Source of the DNA: Closterium sp. Naga37s-1
Lineage: Eukaryota; Streptophyta; Zygnematophyceae; Desmidiales; Closteriaceae
Direction: 5' to 3'
NCBI GenBank assembly: GCA_947471745.1
Contig: CANJKZ010000065.1
Span: 434,001 to 498,000, forward strand
Length of the DNA: 64,000 nt
The notes below the pieces were generated by a model that was not told where the DNA came from, searched no databases, and saw only the letters and a program-made list of their open reading frames with translations. The position numbers and the translations under genes were made by a program. Position 1 is the first letter of the stretch, and each line of letters begins with the position of its first letter. This document shows, piece by piece, positions 10,329 to 21,859 of this stretch.

Positions 10329-11336
10329 GGCTGCTGCTGGCCCTGACCACCAATGCCACTACCGCTCCCTCCTCCCCCACCGCCGCTGCTGCCCCCTCCA
10401 CCGCTCCCAGTGCCTCCGCCGCCCCCACCACCACCTCCACCGCCTCCACCCCCACGACCACCCCCACCACCTCCACCTCCCCCGCCTCCTGCACCATCGC
10501 CACCTCCACCGCCACCCCCACCGCCCCTGCCACCCCTGCCGCCCCTGCCGCTGCGACGCTTCCCACTAGGAGCGGAAGCAGCTCCGACCCCCTCAGCACC
10601 AAGGTAGTCGTGAGCAGCAGCTGCGGAGGCGTAGGAGGGGGTGAGAGGGGAGGGGGAGCACCCCTCAAAGAGGGGAGAGCGAGGAGTGCCACGATCAGCA
10701 CCTACAGCGAGGATGTTATTCTCTGCTGCGAGGAGGTGCTTCTCGAAGTCGTCGACAGTGAGAGTGGTGGGGTCTAGCGCTAGGAAGTGGTCCCTGACAG
10801 AGCTAAGAGTGTCAGGGAGGCGGGTGACGAGGAAATAGAGAGTGAAGTACATCGGGGGGGGGGGGGGGGGGGGGGTTTGCGGCGAAGAACTCTGCTGAAA
10901 GGGCGGCACGAAAGTGAGAGTCAGTAGCGCGCAGGTGAGAAACTAGGTCCTCAGTAGTGGTGAACGAGGAAAGATCGGGGAACAGGTACGGTAGCATGAG
11001 TCGACCTATGGCTGCAATGGCCGGGGAGGAGTAGCGCGCAACTACAGCGTCGTACAGTGTCTTAGCAGTTCTGTGCTGGCTGAAATGCGCTCGCTCAGTA
11101 ATCGGCAGGTGGTTCCTAATAGCTAAGTGTGCAGCAGCATCACGAGTCTGCCACTGGGAGCGTTCTAGAGCAGGAGCATCAGCAGCAGGAGTAACGGCAG
11201 TGCCAGAGACGTAATCAAACAGGGAAACTCCCTCTTTGGCATCAGTCAGAAGGAACAGCTGGAGATCGTCTAACCACACAGTGAACTCGATGGGACGTCC
11301 GTCAGGCTCGAACGCTAGAACGTTAGGTGTCGCCAT
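5449..11336 (-). pseudogene. C1 gag-pol polyprotein with two frameshifts and two stops
   Basis: Order on the minus strand: gag from 11336, Gly-rich tract and poly-Gln, a CX13CX3HX4C knuckle near 10215-10130, protease DSGAS near 9820-9833, integrase with HHLGHP zinc part near 9390, reverse transcriptase with YVDD at 6406-6417, and RNase H ending at 5449. Frame breaks: a G/C homopolymer of about 20 at 10855-10874 in gag, a six-base run at 10199-10204 after poly-Gln, a TAG at 9055-9057 in integrase, and a TGA at 6796-6798 where sister copies have CGA (Arg in ARYVARGF). The frame is otherwise open on both sides of each lesion, so the lesions are few and young. Both indels lie in homopolymers and could be assembly errors. 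Confidence 0.92.
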
Positions 11337-11344
11337 ATTGGCTT

Positions 11345-12440
11345 AAGGCAGGAGGCAGCAGGCAGCAGGCAGCAGGCAGAGGTAGCAGGCACCAGGTAGG
11401 AGGCAGGAGGCAGAGGCAGGAGGCGGAGGCAGGAGGCAGGGGCAGCAAGCAGCAGGCAGGCGGCAGCAGGCAGCAGGCAGGCGGCAGGCAGGCGGCAGCA
11501 GGCAGCAAGCAGGCAGGCGGCAGCAGGCAGGTAGCAGGCAGGTAGCAGGCAGGCTGCAGGCAGGCGACAGCAGGCAGCAAGCAGGCAGGCGGCAGGCAGG
11601 CGGCAGCAGGCAGCAAGCAGGCAGGCGGCAGCAGTCAGCAAGCAGCAGGCAGGCAGCAGGCAGGCAGCAGGCAGGCTGCAGGCAGGCGGCAGCAGGCAGC
11701 AAGCAGGCAGGCGGCAGTAGGCAGCAAGCAGGTAGGCAGGCAGGTGGCAGGCAGGCGGCAGCAGGCAGCAAGCAGGCAGGCGGCAGCAGGCAGCAAGCAG
11801 CAGGCAGGCAGCAGGCAGGCAGCAGGCAGGCAGCAGGCAGGCGGCAGGCAGGCGGCAGCAGGCAGCAAGCAGCAGGCAGGTAGCAGGCAGGCAGCAGGCA
11901 GGCTGCAGGCAGGCGGCAGCAGGCGGCAGCAGGCAGCAAGCAGCAGGCAGGCAGCAGGCAGGCAGTAGGCAGGCTGCAGGCAGGCAGCAGCAGGCAGCAA
12001 GCAGGTAGGCAGGCAGGTGGCAGGCAGGCGGCAGCAGGCAGCAAGCAGGCAGGCGGCAGCAGGCAGCAAGCAGGTAGGCAGGCAGGTGGCAGGCAGGCGG
12101 CAGCAGGCAGCAAGCAGGCAGGCGGCAGCAGGCAGCAAGCAGCAGGCAGGCAGCAGGCAGGCAGCAGGCAGGCAGCAGGCAGGCGGCAGGCAGGCGGCAG
12201 CAGGCAGCAAGCAGCAGGCAGGTAGCAGGCAGGCAGCAGGCAGGCTGCAGGCAGGCGGCAGCAGGCGGCAGCAGGCAGCAAGCAGCAGGCAGGCAGCAGG
12301 CAGGCTGCAGGCAGGCAGCAGCAGGCAGCAAGCAGGTAGGCAGGCAGGTGGCAGGCAGGCGGCAGCAGGCAGCAAGCAGGCAGGCGGCAGCAGGCAGCAA
12401 GCAGCACGCAGGCAGCAGGCAGCAGGCAGGAGTGGCCTGA
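11345..12440 (-). repeat. C1 leader minisatellite (CAGGCAGG-type)
   Basis: About 1.1 kb built from GGCAGCAGGCAGCAAGCAGGCA-like units of 4-12 bp with higher-order blocks of roughly 300 bp (compare 11744-11968 with 12017-12260). It sits between the primer site and gag, where other families here carry different GC-rich arrays. Long Leu/Pro/Ala/Cys open frames across it are repeat artefacts. Confidence 0.9.
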
Positions 12441-12870
12441 GGGCTGCGTGAGGCTGCTGGCTGCGTGTGGCGGCTTGCTGCACGAGGCTGCAGGCTGCGT
12501 GTGGCTACGGGCAGCGCGCGCGGCCGCAGGCTGCGTGCGGCAACGAGCTGCGCAGGCTGCGGGCTGCTTGCAGCTGCGGGCTGTGTGTGGCGACAGGCAG
12601 CGTGCGCGGCTGCAATTTGCGTGAGGCTGCGGGCTGCGCTGGGCGACGGGCCGCACGTGCGCGGCTGCGGGCTGGTCGCGAAGCTACGGGCTACGCTGGG
12701 CGACGGGCCGCGCTGGCGTGGCCTAACTAGGTTGCGTGCGGGCGGCCTAAGGGGCGTACAGGCGGGGCCGAAACGGGCTACGCGGGCTGTTGAAGCTGCG
12801 CACGTGGGAAAAAAAAAGGGACCGCCCGAGGCGCGCGCGGGCAGCCGAGGCGCGCGTAGGCAGGCAGGCG

Positions 12871-12915
12871 TGGTGGGCCCTAATCCTAGGTCCTAAGGAC
12901 CTATGCTCTATACTA
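12871..12915 (-). promoter_or_regulatory. C1 primer site, stem-loop and GGGCCCACCA box
   Basis: On the minus strand, directly after the 5' LTR: TAGTATAGAGCATAGG (primer site resembling the plant copia TGGTATCAGAGC), then the palindrome AGGTCCTTAGGACCT (12888-12902), then GGGCCCACCA (12871-12880). The same order is present in C2, C3, C4 and C5. Confidence 0.75.
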
Positions 12916-13054
12916 TGTCATAATCGTAGGCTAAAGTGATGTCGACTATCGAGGGGGTTGGTACAAAGAAAAATGAACCTAAAGGGTTGTACCCCACAGT
13001 GTGTACCCCACTAAGCCTACCCAAACTATAACATAGATATACATATGTTTGACA
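12916..13054 (-). repeat. C1 5' LTR
   Basis: 139 bp, differing from the 3' LTR at one base (CTAAAGGG against CTAAGGGG), followed by the TAAGC duplication. Confidence 0.97.
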
Positions 13055-13059
13055 TAAGC

Positions 13060-13199
13060 GCGCTCCTGGTACCTTTGCCTAGAAACTAAGACCTCATGCG
13101 GATCTTACTATGATGCCACTTATTTACCGACGATTTCTCAGACTCCTTCCGTGGTGAACATTGGCACGTCAGAGTTAACGTCAGTGCCTCATTCTGGAC
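13060..13199. other. Host spacer between C1 and C2
   Basis: About 140 bp of non-repetitive sequence separates the two elements' target duplications. No gene is seen. Confidence 0.7.
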
Positions 13200-13204
13200 T
13201 TTCT

Positions 13205-13336
13205 TGTCAGAATGTTATAGTGGTTACATTTGTGTAGGCTATAGTGGGGTAGCCCATAAGGGGTACAACCCAATTAGGGTTAGTATTTGTACCCAAATCT
13301 TTCATAGTTCATTCATTCTCGTTCATTCTTCTGACA
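13205..13336 (+). repeat. C2 5' LTR
   Basis: 132 bp, TGTCAG ... CTGACA, containing GTGGGGTAGCCCATAAGG and GGTACAACCC. Confidence 0.97.
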
Positions 13337-13386
13337 TGGTTTCAGAGCAGGTCCTCTGCTAGGACCGTTTTTCCTTGGGCCCACCA
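13337..13386 (+). promoter_or_regulatory. C2 primer site, stem-loop and GGGCCCACCA box
   Basis: TGGTTTCAGAGCAGG is followed by the stem-loop GGTCCT-CTGCT-AGGACC (13350-13366) and GGGCCCACCA (13377-13386). Confidence 0.78.
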
Positions 13387-13439
13387 CAGCGCTACCCCGC
13401 TAGCCGCCCTCTGCAGCCCTCGAGCTGCCCCTACTGCCT

Positions 13440-14250
13440 GTCGCGACCGTTAGGCCCCTAGGCCCGTCGCCACTAGCCCGTCGCCCCGCGGCCCGTCGCC
13501 CCTAGGCCTAGCGGCCCGTCGCCCTTAGGCCCCCCCGAGGCCCGTCGTTCCTGGCTCCGCGGCCCGTAGCCCCTAGGCCCCCGGCCCCTCGGCCCTTTGC
13601 TCCTTGCCCCGCGACCCGTTGCCCCTAGGCCACGCGGTCCGTCGCCCTTACGCCCCCCGAGGCCCGTCGCCCCTAGGCCCCCGGCCCCTCACTCCTGGCC
13701 CTGCGGCCCGTCGCCCCTAGGCCCCGCGGCCCGTCGCCCTTAGGCCCCCCCCTGGGGCCCGTCGTTCCTTGCCCCGCAGCCCGTCGCCCCTAGGCCCCAG
13801 GCCCCTCGGCCCTTCGTTCCTGGCCCCGCGGCCCGTCGCCCCTAGGCCCCCGGCCCCTCGGCCCGTTGCTCCTGGCCCCGCGGCCCGTTGCCCCTAGGCC
13901 CCGCGGCCTGTCACCCCTAGGCCCCCGGCCCTTTGGCCCGTCGTTCCTGGCCCCGCGGCCCGTCGCCCCTAGGCCCCCGGCCCTTTGGCCCGTCGTTCCT
14001 CGCCCCGCGGCCCGTCGCCCCTAGGCCCCCGGCCCCTCGGCCCGTCTCTCCTTGCTTCGTGGCACGTCACTCCCGGCCCCTGCAGCCCGTCGCTCCAGGC
14101 CCTGCGGCCCGTCGCCCCTAGGCCCCGCGGCCCGTAGCCCTTAGGCCCCCGCGGCCCGTCGCTCCTGGCCCCGCGGCCCTTCCCCCCCTAACCCCGGCCC
14201 TTAGCTCCTGGCCCCGCGGCCCGTCACCCCTAGGCCCTCGTCCCGCCCCT
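13440..14250 (+). repeat. C2 leader array
   Basis: Irregular tandem repeat of about 40-80 bp units built from GGCCCGTCGCCCCTAGGCCC and GTCCTGGCCCCGCGG-like words, between primer site and gag. Reverse-complement versions make up the C3 and C7 leaders. Confidence 0.85.
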
Positions 14251-14320
14251 TCCTGCAGCCTGCTGCCTACCCTGTTCCTCGCGCGACCCGGCCACTGCCC
14301 GCCCTACGTGCTGCGCCGCT

Positions 14321-17300
14321 ATGGCTTCTCTCCGCGTGCTAGCTTTCGATCATGAGGGCCGATCGATCCAGTTTGACACGTGGCTCGACGACTTGAAGCT
14401 GTACCTACCGAGCGACTCTAGGGACAGTGTTTCGTTGTTTGAACACACATCTGGTGCCGCTCTCGCCCCTCCCGCAACAGCTGACAGTGCGACTCGCTCA
14501 CAGTGGCTTACTCGTGACGCTGCTGCTCGCTTAGCCATTCGCAACCACCTTCCGTTGGCCGAATGCGCTCACTTCGGACAGCACAGGACAGCACAGGCAC
14601 TGTATGACGTTGTAGTCGCCCGTTACTCCTCACCTGCCTCTGCTGCTCTAGGCCGTCTTCTACTGCCCCACCTATTTCCCGAGCTGTCAGCCTTTGCCAC
14701 AATTGAGGACCTAGTTTCCCACCTTCGCAGTAGCGACGCTTGCTACCGTGCTGCCCTCCCCGCAGAGTTCCTTGCCAAGAACCCGCCCCCGATGTACATC
14801 ACTCTCTACTTTATAGTCACCCGCCTCCCTGACTCTCTTCGCGCTGTCAGGGACCACTTTCTTGCGCTCGACCCCTCAGACCTCACAAGTTGACCTACTC
14901 GAGCAGCACCTCCTTGCAGCTGAGACTAGTGTAGTCGCTGTAGGTGCTGCTCGTGGTACTCCTCGCACGCCCTTCTTTGAGGGGTGTTCCCCCTCCCCCC
15001 TTCCCCCTCCTACGCCTCTGCTGCTGCTCTTGACGTCCTTGGAGCTGCTTCCACCAGTGGGAAGCGCTGCAGCAGCAAGGGCAAGAGTGGCAGGGGTGGT
15101 GGGGGTGGCAGCGGGGGTGGTGGTGGGGGCAGCAGTGGAGGTGGTGGAGGCGGTGGAGGTGGTGACAGCGGTGGGAGTGGTGGCGGGAGTGGGGGTTCTG
15201 GTGGCGGTGGTGGAGGCAGCGGTGCGGGTGGCGATAGTGGCAGCGGTGGGAGCGGTGGCGGTAGGACTGGAGCTCAGCGTGGAGGTTCTGGAGGAGGCCA
15301 GAGGAAGCGGCAGTAGCGTCGGAGCGAGACCCCGTCGCCCCAGCAGCTTCGTGAGTGGTTGTTTCAGCGTGGGGCGTCCGGGGGTAGTGTGAGCTGCCCG
15401 TATGTCATTCGCACGAGTGACCGTGCTGGTCAGACATGCGGGAAGCCTCACACTCAGCACCGCTGCTTCTCCCGCCTTGACGACGCTTGGCGCGCTGAGT
15501 TTGGTGACGAGGTCGAGCGGCCCCACTTGGCAGAGCTGCTTAGGTCTGGAGTTGCGATCTTTGACCTAGACTATGATGCTATCCTTTCTGCCATGTATGC
15601 TTTGTCTGCTAGTGCTGAGGGTGACTGTTACCGGTGTGTACCGCCTGACCCAGGTATAGAGGCTGCTGCTCTAAGTGCTAGTGAGTCTTCTCTCCCAGGT
15701 ACTGCGCCTGCTGAGGCCTTGTGCACCTTCACGCTGTTTCTTTCGTGACAGCATCACCCTCACTCCTCTCCCTGCGCCTGTCTTGGTCAGACTGGCCGAC
15801 CCCTCCGGGGGCTTGGTCGTTGCCCGTTCCTCCACTGTCCTCCCATGTCCGGCTCACTGTCAGGTCTTCACCTCCCCTCGTTCTCTACGAAAATGGTGAG
15901 TACCGCTGCTCTCCACGACGCGATGGTCACTACCACCACTTCTGGAGGTCAGCGTGTGTCGATCTGCACATGTACACGGACGGGTGGTCACCTGGCCACG
16001 TTCACTCGTCGCCAAGGGTCGAGTCTATACACACTGGCTACCGAGCCTCCTCAGTTAGCTGCGTCTGCTCAGATGTCCGCGTCAGGTCAGGTATCACCCC
16101 CTTGCTCGTGTCGCCTCCTGTCGCACCAGACTCTTCTGTGGCACCACCGCCTTGGTCACCCCTCCCTGCCACGCCTTCGTGGCATGCACTCCCGTCTCCT
16201 TGTCTCTGGTCTTCCCCGATCTCTGCCTCCCCTCCCGCCCTCCCCTGCCCCGCCCTGCCTTCCCTGCGTCGAGGGGCGGCAGCGCGTTGCTCCTCACTCC
16301 TCCTCGTTCCCCCCGACGACAGCTCCCCTGCAGACTCTCCACATGGACGTGTGAGGCCCAGCCCACGTCAGTGGACAGGGCTGCGAGCGCTACTTTTTGC
16401 TGGTTGTTCACGACTACACGCGGTACAGCACGGTCTTCCCCTTGCGCAGCAAGGGTCAGGTCGTTGATGTCATGATCCCTTGGATCCGCGCAGTCCGTCT
16501 CCAGCTCCGCGAGCGGTTCCGCGAGGACCTTCCCGTTCTACGTCTGCACTCTGACAAAAGTGGTGAGTTTTCCTCTGACCTCTTGCGGGAATTTTGTCGT
16601 GGGGAGGGCATTCTCCAGTCGTTCACGCTTCCAGACTCCCCTCAGCAAAATGGGATTGCCGAGCGCCGCATTGGCTTAGTCATGGAGGTCGCTCGTACCT
16701 CCATGATCCATGCGGCTGCTCCCCATTTTCTGTGGCCGTTTGCGGTCCGGTACCCTGCACATCACCTCAACCTCTGGCCCCGTGTCTCCTTGCCGAAGAC
16801 CTCGCCTACACTGCGCTGGACGGGAAAGGTTGGCGATGCGTCGGTGTTCCGGGTCTGGGGTTCTCGTGCCTTTGTTCGCGATACGTCCGCGGACAAGCTC
16901 TCCGCCCGCGCTATTCCCTGCGTCTTCCTTGGATTTTCCCCTAACGCGCCTGGCTGGCAGTTTTACCACCCCACCTCGCGCCGTGTCTTTCCCTCTAGGA
17001 ACGTCACGTTTGACGAGTCGGTTCCCTTTTACCATCTCTTCCCCTACCGCTCTGTCCCTCCCCCACCCCCGCCGCTCTTCCTTCCTCTAGGTCCCCCTCC
17101 GGTAGACCCCCTCCCCCCCGAGGGTCCTGCTCCCTCAGGTGTGTCTTAGGTAGACCCTCTCCCTGGTACTGCGCCTGTTGAGGTAGCTGTCCGCTCAAGT
17201 GCTGCTAGAGGTGCTGCGTCTGGGGGTGCTGAGTCTGAGGGTGCCGGGTCTGGGGGTGCTGAGCCTGGGGGTGCGGGGTCTGGGGGTGCTGAGCCTGGGG

Positions 17301-20251
17301 GTGCGGAGCCTGGGGGTGCTGAGCCTGCGGGTGTGGAGCCTGGGGCTGTTGAGCCTGGGGGTGCTGAGTCGGAGGGTGCGGAGTCTGGGGGTGCTGAGCC
17401 TCGGGGTACCGCTTCGTCTGGAGGTCCTGCTGGTGCTTTGCCGAGCTTGTCTCCACGGCCGGAGACTCTCTCCCCGCAGCAGCTTCGTGAGTGGCTTGTT
17501 TGGCGCGCACGCCTTTGGAGTGGAGCTACCGGAGCTGGGGGCACTGGAGTCGCTAGAGCTGGAGGTGTTGGAGTTAAGACTGGAGCTGGTGGTACTGGAG
17601 GTACCGCGGCTACTAGACCTGGAGGTGCTCGTACCAGGGGTACTGGAGCTGCCAGGACTGGTGGTGTTGGAGCTGGAGCTGGAGGAGCTAGAGACCCTAC
17701 GGAGCCTGGAGGAGTTGGAGGTGCTGGCGCTGGTGCTGGAGGCACTGGTACGGGAGGCACTGGAGTTGGAGGTGGTGGAGCTGTTGCCCCTGGAGCTGGA
17801 GGTGCTGGAGGCACTACGTAGCCTGGGGCTGCTAGAGTTGGAGGAGCTGGAGCTGTTGGTGCTGGTGCTGGAGGCACTGACGCTGCAGGAGCTGGAGCTG
17901 TTGGCACTGGTGCTGAAGGCACTGGCGCGGGAGGCGCTGGAGCTGGAGGAGCTGGAGCTATTGACCCTGGAGCCGGAGGTGCTGGAGGCACTGTGCGGCC
18001 GCGACCGTACTTTCTTCCCTTGCTTCAGCAGGTTCTTGGTGTCCCGTCTTCTGCTGGCCTTCCTCCTCCCTAACTGTGTCCGCCGCCTGACCTGTCGCAG
18101 CCACCGTTACAGCCGGCCTCCCCGCTCCCTGCTCCTTCTCCTTACACTGAGCAGTCCGGCGGTCTTACAGAGCGTCATGAGCCTGCGTCTTGTCTTGTCT
18201 CGCCTGTTCGCACTACTCGCCGTGTTCCTCGTTCGCGTCCTCCTCCTGTCCCAGGCACGCACGCTATGGCACTTCGTCCTTCCTCTGTTCCACTGCGTGT
18301 TCCTCTGCCGCCTCCTCTTGAGTCCTCTCTTCCTAAGGTCCCTGACCCTGAGTCTGACCGCGTTTGTGCTGCCAGTCCCACTGTCTCTTGTCTCCTCGCC
18401 ACTGTTGTCATTGACCCTTCCTTTAAGTCCACTGTTGCGTCTGCCCTCGTTGCTGAGCTAGTTGACTTTGCTGCTGCCTGTCGTCTAGACTACGCCACTG
18501 CTCTAGTTGCTGAGTCTGAGTCTGCCAGTCCTCCGTCCGTCGGGGGTGAGTGTGCTCTTGGCACGGACGTCCTTGAGGACAGGCAGGAGGACTTTGAGTG
18601 TCTTGCAGCTGCTGTACCTCGTTTCGCTTCCATGCTGGTTGCCCTTGAGGGAGACCCGGATGCACCAGACATCCCGACCCCGCGCTCTTACGCAGAGGCG
18701 ATTACGGGTCCTTACTCCTCTCAGTGGCAGGCAGCCATGGATGCCGAGATGGCACCGTGGAAGTCCACACGCACCTACGTCGACGAGGTTCCTCCACCTG
18801 GGGCGAACATAGTCGATGGCATGTGGATTTTAAGGGTGAAGCGGCCGCCGGGTTCTCCGCGTGCCTTCAAGGCGCGTTACGTTGCTCGAGGCTTCAGTCA
18901 GCGACAGGGGGTTGACTACTTCCAGACCTTCTCCCCCACCCCGAAGATGACCACTCTTCAGGTGTTGCTGCACGTCGCTGCTTAGCGTGACTACGAGCTG
19001 CACTCTCTTGACTTCAGCATAGCTTTCTTGCAGGGCAGCCTGCACGAGGAGATCTGGCTGCGCCGCCCACCTGGCTTCACTGGGTCGTTTCCTGCAGGTA
19101 CCCAGTGGAGCCTCCGCCGGTCAGTCTACGGTCTCCGCCAGGCACCTCGCGAGTGGAACGACACACTGAGGAATACACTTGCGGCTCTGGGGTTTACTCC
19201 TTCTACTGCTGACCCGTCGCTGTTTCTACGCACCGACACCTTGCAGCCGCCGTTCTACGTCCTCGTCTACGTCGACGACCTCGTCTTTGCCACTGCTGAC
19301 ACCGAGGCACTGACCCTTGTGAAGTCGGAGCTGCAGAAGAGACACACCTGCACTGACCTGGGTGAACTGCGCAGCTATCTTGGCTTGCAGATCACCCAGG
19401 ACAGAGCACGGCGCACCATCACCCTGACTCAGTCACACATGGTGCACCAGGTCCTTCAACGCTTCAGCTTCCAGTTCTTCTCGCCACAGCCCACTCCTCT
19501 GTCTACCGGCCACTCGCTCTCAGCTCCACCTTCGGACGAGTCCGTAGAGCCGAGTGGTCCGTACCCAGAGCTTGTGGGTTGCCTCATGTACCTGATGACG
19601 TGCACACGACCTGACCTCGCGTACCCTTTCAGCCTTCTGGCTCGCTACGTGGCTCCCGGCAGGCACCGAAAGGTGCATTGGGATGTTGCGAAGAGGGTAC
19701 TATGTTACTTGTGCAGTACGTCGGGCATGGGGCTCGTGCTTGGAGGACGGGGTCCAGTTGTCCTCACTGGTCACGTAGACGCTTCTTGGGTTGACGACTC
19801 AGCTACGCAACAGTCGTCACAGGGTTACACCTTCAGCCTCGGTTCTGGCTCTGTTTCCTGGCAGTCTACCTGCTTATCTTTGGTTCTCAGCTCCAGTTGT
19901 GAGGCTGAGATCTACGTCGGGGCCATGGCTGCACAGGAGCTACGCTGGCTCACCTACCTGCTGAATGACTTAGGAGAGCAGCCTCGTTCGCCTCCAGTGC
20001 TGTACGTAGACAACAAGGCCATGATTTCCTTGTGTCAGGAGCACTGACTGGAGCACACAACAAAGCACATCGCTCTGCGATACTTCCTTGCTCGAGAGTT
20101 GCAGCAGCGTGGCCAGCTTCGTCTTGCGTACGTGGCCACTAGGGCCAACACTGCTGGTATATTCACGAAGGCACTTCCGCCTGGTGATCATCAGTGCTTC
20201 TCTACTGTGTTAGGCCTTGTGCCTAATTTTCCTCAATTGCTCATGGCATGA
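14321..20251 (+). pseudogene. C2 gag-pol polyprotein remnant
   Basis: Starts at ATG 14321 with a gag-like frame (WLDDLKLYL, then RSQWLTRDAAARLAIRNHL) and breaks near 14885 and again in the Gly-rich region. The knuckle (CX13CX3HX4C) lies near 15395-15470. At about 15735 the protease catalytic DSGASR is deleted, so the frame reads TFTL then FLS and a stop. Integrase follows with a TGA for Trp at 16352-16354, and its second Asp motif is altered (LHSDKSGEF). Further stops: TAG 17147, TAG 18983, TGA 20045. Reverse transcriptase keeps YVDD at 19268-19279 and RNase H is recognisable to 20251. The stops are CAG to TAG, TGG to TGA and CGA to TGA, as expected from C-to-T decay of methylated DNA. Confidence 0.92.
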
Positions 20252-20487
20252 CCTTGCTTGTACTGTGATATATGTATATATATATATACCTGCATGCTTA
20301 CACTTTGCCAGGGTATGATCACTGTATTGTTTGTCCTCTTTTATATAACACTGCATGTGAACTGGCCTTGTAGCCCTTTGCTTGTGCTCGGACTGCGTGG
20401 TGACTTTGTGATCCACCCTGAGCTTGCTTTGCTTTTCTTGACTGGTCTTGTGACCACTTGTTCTCCCCCACTTTGCCTATGGGGGTG
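20252..20487 (+). promoter_or_regulatory. C2 conserved 3' non-coding module and polypurine tract
   Basis: Same block as in C1: GTGAACTGGCCTTGTAGCCC, GTGGTGACTTTGTGATCCACC, CTGAGCTTGCTTTGC, GACTGGTCTTGTGACC, then CCTATGGGGGTG against the LTR. Confidence 0.8.
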
Positions 20488-20619
20488 TGTCAGAATGTTA
20501 TAGTTGTTACATTTGTGTAGGCTATAGTGGGGTAGCCCATAAGGGGTACAACCCAATTAGGGTTAGTACTTGTACCCAACTGTTTCATAGTTCATTCATT
20601 CTCGTTCATTATTCTGACA
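20488..20619 (+). repeat. C2 3' LTR
   Basis: 132 bp, five differences from the 5' LTR, followed by the TTTCT duplication. Confidence 0.97.
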
Positions 20620-20624
20620 TTTCT

Positions 20625-21467
20625 CCCTTCCATTTACCCTAACATTCCCCTTTCCAGGTCGACGACTTTCAACACTTTCGCGGACGACATGCACGCAAAT
20701 ATTGACGCTTAGTCGTCGTTCCAGCAGCTACTTCTTTGACCATTGAGAAGGTAGATGAATGTCGGTGATGTATACGTTTTTCATGGTTTCTCCGTATGTC
20801 ATACTTTTGCAGTACCGAGTCATATTAACTTAGTTCTTACGTTTGCATCTACATCTTGAAATCTGTTAGAGACTACCAATGTGCAGCATCTCACTAGTCA
20901 CCATGCTTAACTGCCGTAGTTAGAGCGCTGCAACCGACTGTGCATAGGCCAAGTACGATACATTTGGTGTTCGCGAACTGGTTTTCACTAACCCTACTGG
21001 AGCAAGCACAAAGACGTGATTAACAGCAACCTTGTGTGTGCAGGGTTCATAGATGTGAACGTCATCGCTTACCTTATTTTCTTGCAGGATTATAAATTTC
21101 AACTTTCACACATGCGTATTTTGCGGGGTTACATGTTTTTGCAGGGCGTACCTGTTATTGTCAACCAGTTTCGCAGTATGTATATTTTCAGTGACTGTTG
21201 AAAACGCAATGCTGGTTTGATGTTGACAAGTTGTCATGTTTGTATTTCCAGTTGACATTTTCCTAACTTATTGAGTTTTTCTTCTTTTAGAGATGCAAAT
21301 CTAGAAACCTAGCATCGCAGGATAAGTTCGGAGTAGGTGTAGAACCAAAAAATGTGTACAGTTTGTGTGTGCGTTATGAATACCAAGTATACTGTAAAGA
21401 TAAAATCAAATATTGCAATAGGACTTCTGGTAATGTCGGGTCAATAAAATGCGTCGCAGGGATTTCT
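20625..21467. other. Host intergenic sequence between C2 and C3
   Basis: About 840 bp of AT-richer single-copy-looking sequence. No frame above 61 codons and no RNA gene recognised. Confidence 0.6.
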
Positions 21468-21472
21468 CTAGA

Positions 21473-21603
21473 TGTCAGAATGATGAACGAGAATGAATGA
21501 ACTATGAAACAGTTGGGTACAAGTACTAACCCTAATTGGGCTGTACCCCTTATGGGCTACCCCACTATAGCCTACACAATATAAGATATACAACATTTTG
21601 ACA
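21473..21603 (-). repeat. C3 3' LTR
   Basis: 131 bp, TGTCAG ... TTGACA, flanked outside by CTAGA. Confidence 0.97.
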
Positions 21604-21859
21604 CACCCCCATAGGCAAAGTGGGGGAGAACAAGTGGTCACAAGACCAGTCAAGAAAAGCAAAGCAAGCTCAGGGTGGATCACAAAGTCACCACGCATTC
21701 CGAGCACAAGCAAAGGGCCACAAGGCCAGTTCACATGCAGTGTTATATAAAAGAGGACAAACAATACAGTGATCATACCCTAGCAAAGTGTAAGCATGCA
21801 GGTATATATATATATATTTATATATATATATATACATATATATCACAGTACAAGCAAGG
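21604..21859 (-). promoter_or_regulatory. C3 conserved 3' non-coding module and polypurine tract
   Basis: The shared block on the minus strand (GGCCTTGTGGCC, GTGGTGACTTTGTGATCC, GACTGGTCTTGTGACC, CCTATGGGGGTG). It also carries a (TA)n stretch at 21805-21842. Confidence 0.78.

Larger units (their letters stand above)
5083..13054 (-). mobile_element. Ty1/copia LTR retrotransposon C1, full length, mutated
   Basis: Complete element on the minus strand: 139-bp LTRs at both ends (one mismatch) and a 5-bp target duplication TAAGC at 5078-5082 and 13055-13059. LTRs begin TGTCA and end TGACA. A Met-tRNA-like primer site (TAGTATAGAGCATAGG) follows the 5' LTR at 12915, and a purine tract TATGGGGGTG abuts the 3' LTR. 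Between them lie a roughly 1.5-kb leader dominated by tandem repeats and a gag-pol frame broken by two frameshifts and two stops. The near-identical LTRs say it inserted recently. It is probably not autonomous now. Confidence 0.97.
13205..20619 (+). mobile_element. Ty1/copia LTR retrotransposon C2, full length, degenerate
   Basis: 132-bp LTRs (13205-13336 and 20488-20619, five mismatches), target duplication TTTCT at 13200-13204 and 20620-20624, primer site TGGTTTCAGAGCAGG at 13337, and CCTATGGGGGTG before the 3' LTR. The leader is a GC-rich GGCCCGTCGCCCCTAGG array. It has the most LTR divergence and the most coding damage of the complete copies, so it is probably the oldest. It belongs to the same LTR family as C3, whose LTRs align throughout when reversed. 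Confidence 0.97.

Noticed and set aside
10855..10874. Programmed frameshift in C1 gag
   Set aside because: C4 encodes gag-pol in one frame with no shift, so the break in C1 is better explained as homopolymer slippage or sequence error.
11315..12656. Cys/Leu/Pro/Ala-rich frames of 282-437 codons over the C1 leader
   Set aside because: They arise from the CAGGCAGG array in the untranslated leader, in three overlapping frames.
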